16,357 bases of DNA. Origin: TC-15 sp034437275 (lineage in GTDB: Bacteria > Chloroflexota > Anaerolineae > Aggregatilineales > Aggregatilineaceae). Location of the stretch: assembly GCA_034437275.1 (NCBI GenBank), contig DAOTUD010000030.1, forward strand, positions 1 to 16,357, read 5' to 3'. Positions 13,101 to 16,357 of the stretch are shown one piece after another. Made by a program: the position numbers and the translations under genes. The notes beneath the pieces were generated by a model. It was not told where the DNA came from. It searched no databases and was given only the letters and a program-made list of their open reading frames with translations. Position 1 is the first letter of the stretch; each line of letters begins with the position of its first letter.

Positions 13101-13610
13101 GTGGGAACGCAAGCATGGTATGTACTGCACAGCAAGCCGCACAAAGAACGCTACCTGAGTAATTATCTTCAATCCCAGGGCATCGAAACCTACTATCCCA
13201 CCCTCCGCGTGAACCCCGTCAATCCGCGGGCCAGGAAGATCCGCCCGTACTTTCCGCGCTATCTGTTTGTGTATGTCGACCTGGAAACGATTGGACTCTC
13301 CACGCTGCGCTGGGCACCCGGTGCATTCCGGCTGGTAATGTTCGGCGGCCAACCGGCGACCGTGCCCGAGCACATCATCGCGCAGTTGAAGCAGCACCTC
13401 GCCAGGGTCGAATACGAGGAGCAACACTACCTCGACGACCTCCAGGCGGGCGACCCGGTGCGGATCGTGGATGGGCCGCTGGCGGGCTACGAGGCGATCT
13501 TCGACCTGCGGCTGAGCGGTACGGAACGGGTGCAGGTGCTGCTGGCGACCCTCAACCGGGCCGTTAAAGTGCAGGTGGACGGCAGCGCCATCCGGAAGAA
13601 ACGCGCATAG
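13101..13610 (+). CDS. NusG/RfaH-like specialised transcription antiterminator
   Basis: Binds elongating RNA polymerase through its NGN domain and reduces pausing or termination, usually on long surface-polysaccharide operons for paralogues of this kind. The 169 aa contain AWYVLHSKPHKE (5-16), the RfaH/NusG RYLSNYLQSQGIETYYP segment, and PYFPRYLFVYVDLE (49-62), which matches the xFPGYLFV signature. A KOW-type C-terminal domain begins at AGDPVRIVDGPLAGYEAIF (116-134). Housekeeping NusG normally sits with secE and ribosomal protein genes; here the gene stands alone beside a CapD/FlaA1-type polysaccharide gene, favouring a specialised role. GTG 13101 has AAAGGGGG (13088-13095) at 5 nt. It converges on the polysaccharide gene, so its regulated operon must be elsewhere. 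Confidence 0.88.
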   Translation: MGTQAWYVLHSKPHKERYLSNYLQSQGIETYYPTLRVNPVNPRARKIRPYFPRYLFVYVDLETIGLSTLRWAPGAFRLVMFGGQPATVPEHIIAQLKQHLARVEYEEQHYLDDLQAGDPVRIVDGPLAGYEAIFDLRLSGTERVQVLLATLNRAVKVQVDGSAIRKKRA

Positions 13611-13639
13611 CGCAAGCAAGTGAGCAAACGTAAACGAAA

Positions 13640-13668
13640 GGGCCGGGTGTGATATCCAAACCCGGCCC
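13640..13668 (+). terminator. Terminator-like hairpin after the NusG-like gene
   Basis: GGGCCGGGT (13640-13648) and ACCCGGCCC (13660-13668) form a perfect 9-bp GC-rich stem with an 11-nt loop, 29 nt after the stop. No T-run follows on either strand, so it may pause or be Rho-assisted. Confidence 0.5.
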
Positions 13669-13694
13669 CGTTGATGTACGCCCGGCGGGCCTTG

Positions 13695-13857
13695 AGACCG
13701 TTTGCGAAAGTCTGGTTATTATTCCCTCACCCCCCGGCCCCCTCTCCCGCAGAGCAGGCGAGGGGGAGTCACAGCGCACGCTTTTTCCCCTCGCCCATTC
13801 GATGGGAGGGGAGACCGCCCGCCAGGGCGGAGGGGTGAGGGGTTTTTCAGACGGTCT
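13695..13857. repeat. Complete family-A MITE-like element
   Basis: A 163-bp element bounded by AGACCGTTTGCGAAA on the left and, read in reverse complement, AGACCGTCTGAAAAA on the right. Inner arms are CCCTCACCCCCCGGCCCCCT and a GGAGGGGTGAGGGG stretch, so the whole can fold back on itself. The right part shares 27 identical bases with the window start. It ends one base before the stop codon of the minus-strand dehydratase gene. No protein is encoded. Confidence 0.8.
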
Positions 13858-13858
13858 A

Positions 13859-15781
13859 TCAGTCCACCCGCATCTCCTGCTGTACCCGCACCCTGAGGTT
13901 GGCGGCTTCGGCGATGGCCTGGAGTTGTCCCAGGGCATCGTGCTCGTGGATGGCATCGTCCAGCAGCACACTTTTCAGCCGGTGCCAAAACGCTGCCGGT
14001 GTTCCGTTATAGTGATGATTCACCAACTGGACAATGCCGGGATGTACGGTGGGGACGATTTCCTCGTGGTCGTCATACAGCTTTTCGTGCAGCTTTTCGC
14101 CGGGCCGCCTCCCCACAAACTCAATCGCAACGTCTATGTAGGGGCGCAGCCCGCGCAGCCGGATCATGCGCTCCGCCAGCTCGACGATGCGCACATCTTC
14201 GCCCATGCGCAGCATAAAGAGCGTATCGCCAGTCGTCAGGCAGGCGGCGTGGATCACCAGGTTCGCGGCCTCTGGGATGGTCATGAAGAAGCGGGTCATG
14301 TCCTTGTCGGTGACCGTGACTGGCCCACCGGCGTCGATCTGGCGCGAAAACAGCGGGACGACGCTCCCCCGGCTGCCCAGCACATTCCCAAACCGGACGG
14401 CGGCAAACAGCGTGTGGTTGTTGGCCTGCTGCGCCAGCCCGTGAACGATCTGCTCGCAGATGAGTTTGCTGGCCCCCATCACGCTGCTGGGGGACACGGC
14501 CTTGTCGGTGGAGATCAGCACGAAGCGCTCCACGCCGTAATCCCGCGCCAGTTCCGCGACGTGCAGCGTGCCGCCAATGTTGACGTTGATCGCTTCCTGC
14601 GGGTAGTGTTGGAGCATGGGCACATGTTTATAGGCCGCCGAGTGGAACACGACCTGCGGCCTGTACCGGCGGAAGACCTGCTCCATTGTCGCGCGGTTGG
14701 TGATGTCGGCCAGATACGGCACCAGGCTGTCCCCGGTGGCGGTGAGCTTCAGTTCGGTGATGAGATCGTGCAGGCCGCTTTCGTTGTTGTCCAGCAGAAT
14801 GAGCTGGCGCGGCGCGTAGTTGAGCAGTTGGCGCGATAGTTCGGAGCCAATCGAGCCAGCCGCGCCGGTGACCATGATTACTTTGCCCTCGACCGGGGCG
14901 CTGTCGACCGCCTGGTGCCAGCTAATCGCCGGGCGGCCCAGCAGGTCTTCGGGCTGGAGGTCGCGCAGCAGCGGCGCGTTGCGCCTGTCTTGAATGAGCG
15001 AGTACACGTCCGGCACGATCTTGATCTGGGCGGCGGTTTGCTCGCAGTAGGACAGAATCTCGCGCAAGTCCGGGCCTTCGATACGGTGAACGGCGACCAC
15101 GATCAACTCAATGTTGTGCTGCTCGACCAGCGCGGGCAGGTCGTGCCGCCCTCCCAGCACCGGGCTGCCCTCGACATAGAGGTTCTGTTTGACGGGGTCA
15201 TCATCCACAAACCCCGCCACTTTGTACCCGCTGACCCCATCGTTGAAGCGATGCTTCAGCCGCCAGGCGGTCGTCTGCCCGGCTTCGCCGGCGCCGATGA
15301 TCAGGACGCGCGTTTCTTTTTCAGGAAACTGGTAGTGCCAGATCGCGTCCCACCGCCACACCAGCCCACTCACCAGCCGCGACTGGTAGCGCAGCGCCAC
15401 GAAACCGGTCAGCGCCAGCATGTTGCCGATCAGGATCACCGACAGCGGGATGGGGCGGGGGTCAAACAGCAGCGCCAGCGTCACCAGCACCGCCGTCGAC
15501 AGCATCACGCCCCTGATGATCACCACCACCTCGTGCCCGCTGGTATGCGACCAGATGCGATGATAGGCCCCGGCCATGTAGAGTGCCACCCACGTCACCC
15601 CTACCACCAGCGCCCAAAATTCCAGGCTGGTTTGCTCTACGATGCGGGGCAGGCTGGCCACGCGCACCGAGTACACGCTGATAAACGCGGCCAACACCAG
15701 CAGCGCATCCCCCACGGCCAGCGGACCGATCCGCTTGAGATGGGCCGCAGCACGCCGGATGAACCTTAGATAGTCAGGCAT
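13859..15781 (-). CDS. FlaA1/CapD/WbpM-type nucleotide-sugar 4,6-dehydratase, membrane-anchored
   Basis: Probably converts UDP-GlcNAc to a 4-keto-6-deoxy sugar for surface polysaccharide or glycan synthesis. The 640 aa are full length for the long membrane-bound type. Four hydrophobic segments (about 20-40, 55-75, 88-106, 112-132) come first, then a CoA-binding-like Rossmann domain with LIIGAGEAGQ (160-169), then the catalytic SDR domain with VTGAAGSIGSEL (304-315), SAAYKHVPML (381-390), STDKAVSP (424-431) and MGASKLICE (435-443). Met replaces the usual catalytic Tyr, as is normal in this subfamily. ATG 15781 has a G-rich ribosome binding site (GGGGGGAAG). Neighbours upstream lie outside the window. 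The exact sugar product (bacillosamine, FucNAc or QuiNAc precursor) cannot be told from sequence. Confidence 0.93.
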   Translation of the reverse strand: MPDYLRFIRRAAAHLKRIGPLAVGDALLVLAAFISVYSVRVASLPRIVEQTSLEFWALVVGVTWVALYMAGAYHRIWSHTSGHEVVVIIRGVMLSTAVLVTLALLFDPRPIPLSVILIGNMLALTGFVALRYQSRLVSGLVWRWDAIWHYQFPEKETRVLIIGAGEAGQTTAWRLKHRFNDGVSGYKVAGFVDDDPVKQNLYVEGSPVLGGRHDLPALVEQHNIELIVVAVHRIEGPDLREILSYCEQTAAQIKIVPDVYSLIQDRRNAPLLRDLQPEDLLGRPAISWHQAVDSAPVEGKVIMVTGAAGSIGSELSRQLLNYAPRQLILLDNNESGLHDLITELKLTATGDSLVPYLADITNRATMEQVFRRYRPQVVFHSAAYKHVPMLQHYPQEAINVNIGGTLHVAELARDYGVERFVLISTDKAVSPSSVMGASKLICEQIVHGLAQQANNHTLFAAVRFGNVLGSRGSVVPLFSRQIDAGGPVTVTDKDMTRFFMTIPEAANLVIHAACLTTGDTLFMLRMGEDVRIVELAERMIRLRGLRPYIDVAIEFVGRRPGEKLHEKLYDDHEEIVPTVHPGIVQLVNHHYNGTPAAFWHRLKSVLLDDAIHEHDALGQLQAIAEAANLRVRVQQEMRVD

Positions 15782-16015
15782 TCTTCCCCCCTTCCCCTTC
15801 CGCCAATCCCGGGAAGATATCTATCTGTTATCTTCGATGCAGTACAAACTACTATGAAAATGACGTACAGGATAGAAAATATATTGACTGAACCATGCAA
15901 CAGGTTTCAGTATAACACATTCATCGACTGGCAGCGCAACACTGCGCTATAGAAAGCCTGTAGGAAAGCGATAGGTACGGTTTATAGGAATGCCCCGTAA
16001 AACCCAAGTTCTTTA
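15782..16015. other. AT-rich intergenic leader of the dehydratase gene
   Basis: No credible gene on either strand. The stretch is notably AT-rich (ATATATTGACT near 15880 and TATAACACAT near 15911) compared with the rest. On the minus strand TTGCAT (15895-15900) could be a -35, but no convincing -10 follows. A short hairpin, AGCGCA-ACAC-TGCGCT, lies at 15933-15948. It is likely the promoter and 5' leader of the dehydratase gene or operon. No ops/JUMPstart-like sequence was recognised. Confidence 0.45.
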
Positions 16016-16091
16016 GACGCCGTTTGAAAAGCCCTCACCCTTCCGGCGGAGCCGGGTTCCTCTTCCTGAGAAGGGTTGGGGATGAGGGCCA
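16016..16091 (+). repeat. Degenerate family-A repeat
   Basis: The left edge, GACGCCGTTTGAAAAGCCCTCACCC, resembles the family-A terminus at 13695 and the reverse complement of 13838-13857. The right arm is GGGTTGGGGATGAGGGCC. The centre (TTCCGGCGGAGCCGGGTTCC) differs from the complete element, so this is a divergent copy. Confidence 0.6.
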
Positions 16092-16237
16092 AAACGCGCA
16101 CAAACAGAACTTCTCAAATGACCTCTTAGATATAAGGGACTCATCAAACGCTTTAGCATGATTTGCTCACGTACTGTGCCCCCTAGTACACGTTGGTGGA
16201 AATATATGCCCACCGATTGGCCCTCATTCCCTATCCC

Positions 16238-16357
16238 CCCCTCACCCCCCGGCCCCCTCTCCCACCCAGTGGGGCGAGGGGGAGTCACAGCGCGCGCTTT
16301 TCCCCTCGCCCCTTATATGGGAGAGGGGACACCGCCCGCCAGGGCGGAGGGGTGAGG
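16238..16357 (+). repeat. Family-A interspersed repeat, truncated by the window end
   Basis: Runs from CCCTCACCCCCCGGCCCCCT to the window end. It is nearly identical to 13724-13840 along its length, with differences mainly in the short spacers (CCCAGTGGGGCG versus GCAGAGCAGGCG). The final 32 bases equal bases 2-33 of the window. The left AGACCG terminus of the complete element is not visible here. Between 16092 and 16237 nothing recognisable is seen. Confidence 0.82.

Noticed and set aside
13649..14839. Plus-strand frame of 396 codons opposite the dehydratase
   Set aside because: It begins inside a repeat and runs antisense to the conserved catalytic domain. The translation has no recognisable domain.
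14915..15769. Plus-strand frame of 284 codons opposite the dehydratase N-terminal half
   Set aside because: His/Gln/Arg-rich shadow of the membrane and Rossmann domains on the other strand.
1..16357. Plasmid or phage origin suggested by matching ends
   Set aside because: No replication, partition, mobilisation or phage structural gene is present; the contents are housekeeping and transport genes.

Overview
The window is high-GC bacterial DNA with dense, mostly plus-strand coding. Gene content suggests a Chloroflexota bacterium, probably Anaerolineae-like: DUF4013-type membrane proteins, a YflT-like stress protein remnant, UbiX, CPA2 antiporters and many GC-rich palindromic interspersed repeats. 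This is an impression from gene content, not a phylogenetic result. No plasmid or phage genes, tRNA, rRNA or CRISPR array were seen.

Layout. Positions 1-50 are the tail of a GC-rich interspersed repeat (family A). Next come ubiX and a UPF0306/PNPOx-like flavoprotein with overlapping start and stop (100-1208). A CPA2 cation/proton antiporter is followed by a PII-like small protein (1312-2944), then a broken YflT/17M-type stress protein gene (3033-3382). A two-gene unit follows: an unusual glycosyltransferase-2/membrane helix/TlpA-thioredoxin fusion and an EamA transporter (3476-5619).

The central block (5695-10336) is a zinc homeostasis locus. A strong sigma-70-like promoter with TGAAAA-type inverted repeats precedes a Fur/Zur-family repressor. 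After it come znuA (binding protein), znuC (ATPase), a surE nucleotidase and znuB (permease). Two family-B palindromic repeats in opposite orientation flank znuA-znuC, and a perfect 16-bp inverted repeat lies at the start of znuC.

The next block (10415-12226) holds two DUF4013-like integral membrane proteins separated by a possible 33-residue ORF and a 112-residue membrane protein, all tightly spaced or overlapping. After another B repeat, D-aminoacyl-tRNA deacylase (dtd) lies on the minus strand. A plus-strand NusG-like antiterminator (13101-13610) then converges on a minus-strand FlaA1/CapD-type nucleotide-sugar dehydratase (13859-15781), with a complete family-A element between them. The last 576 bases carry no convincing gene and end in another family-A copy that shares 32 identical bases with the window start.

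How the genes work together: Zur would sense zinc and control ZnuABC uptake. The antiporter and PII-like protein look like a transporter and its nucleotide-responsive partner. The NusG paralogue and the CapD-like enzyme point to a nearby surface polysaccharide locus. The most unusual items are the GT2-TlpA fusion, the hairpin at the znuC start, the repeats around znuAC with surE inside the operon, and the DUF4013 cassette.
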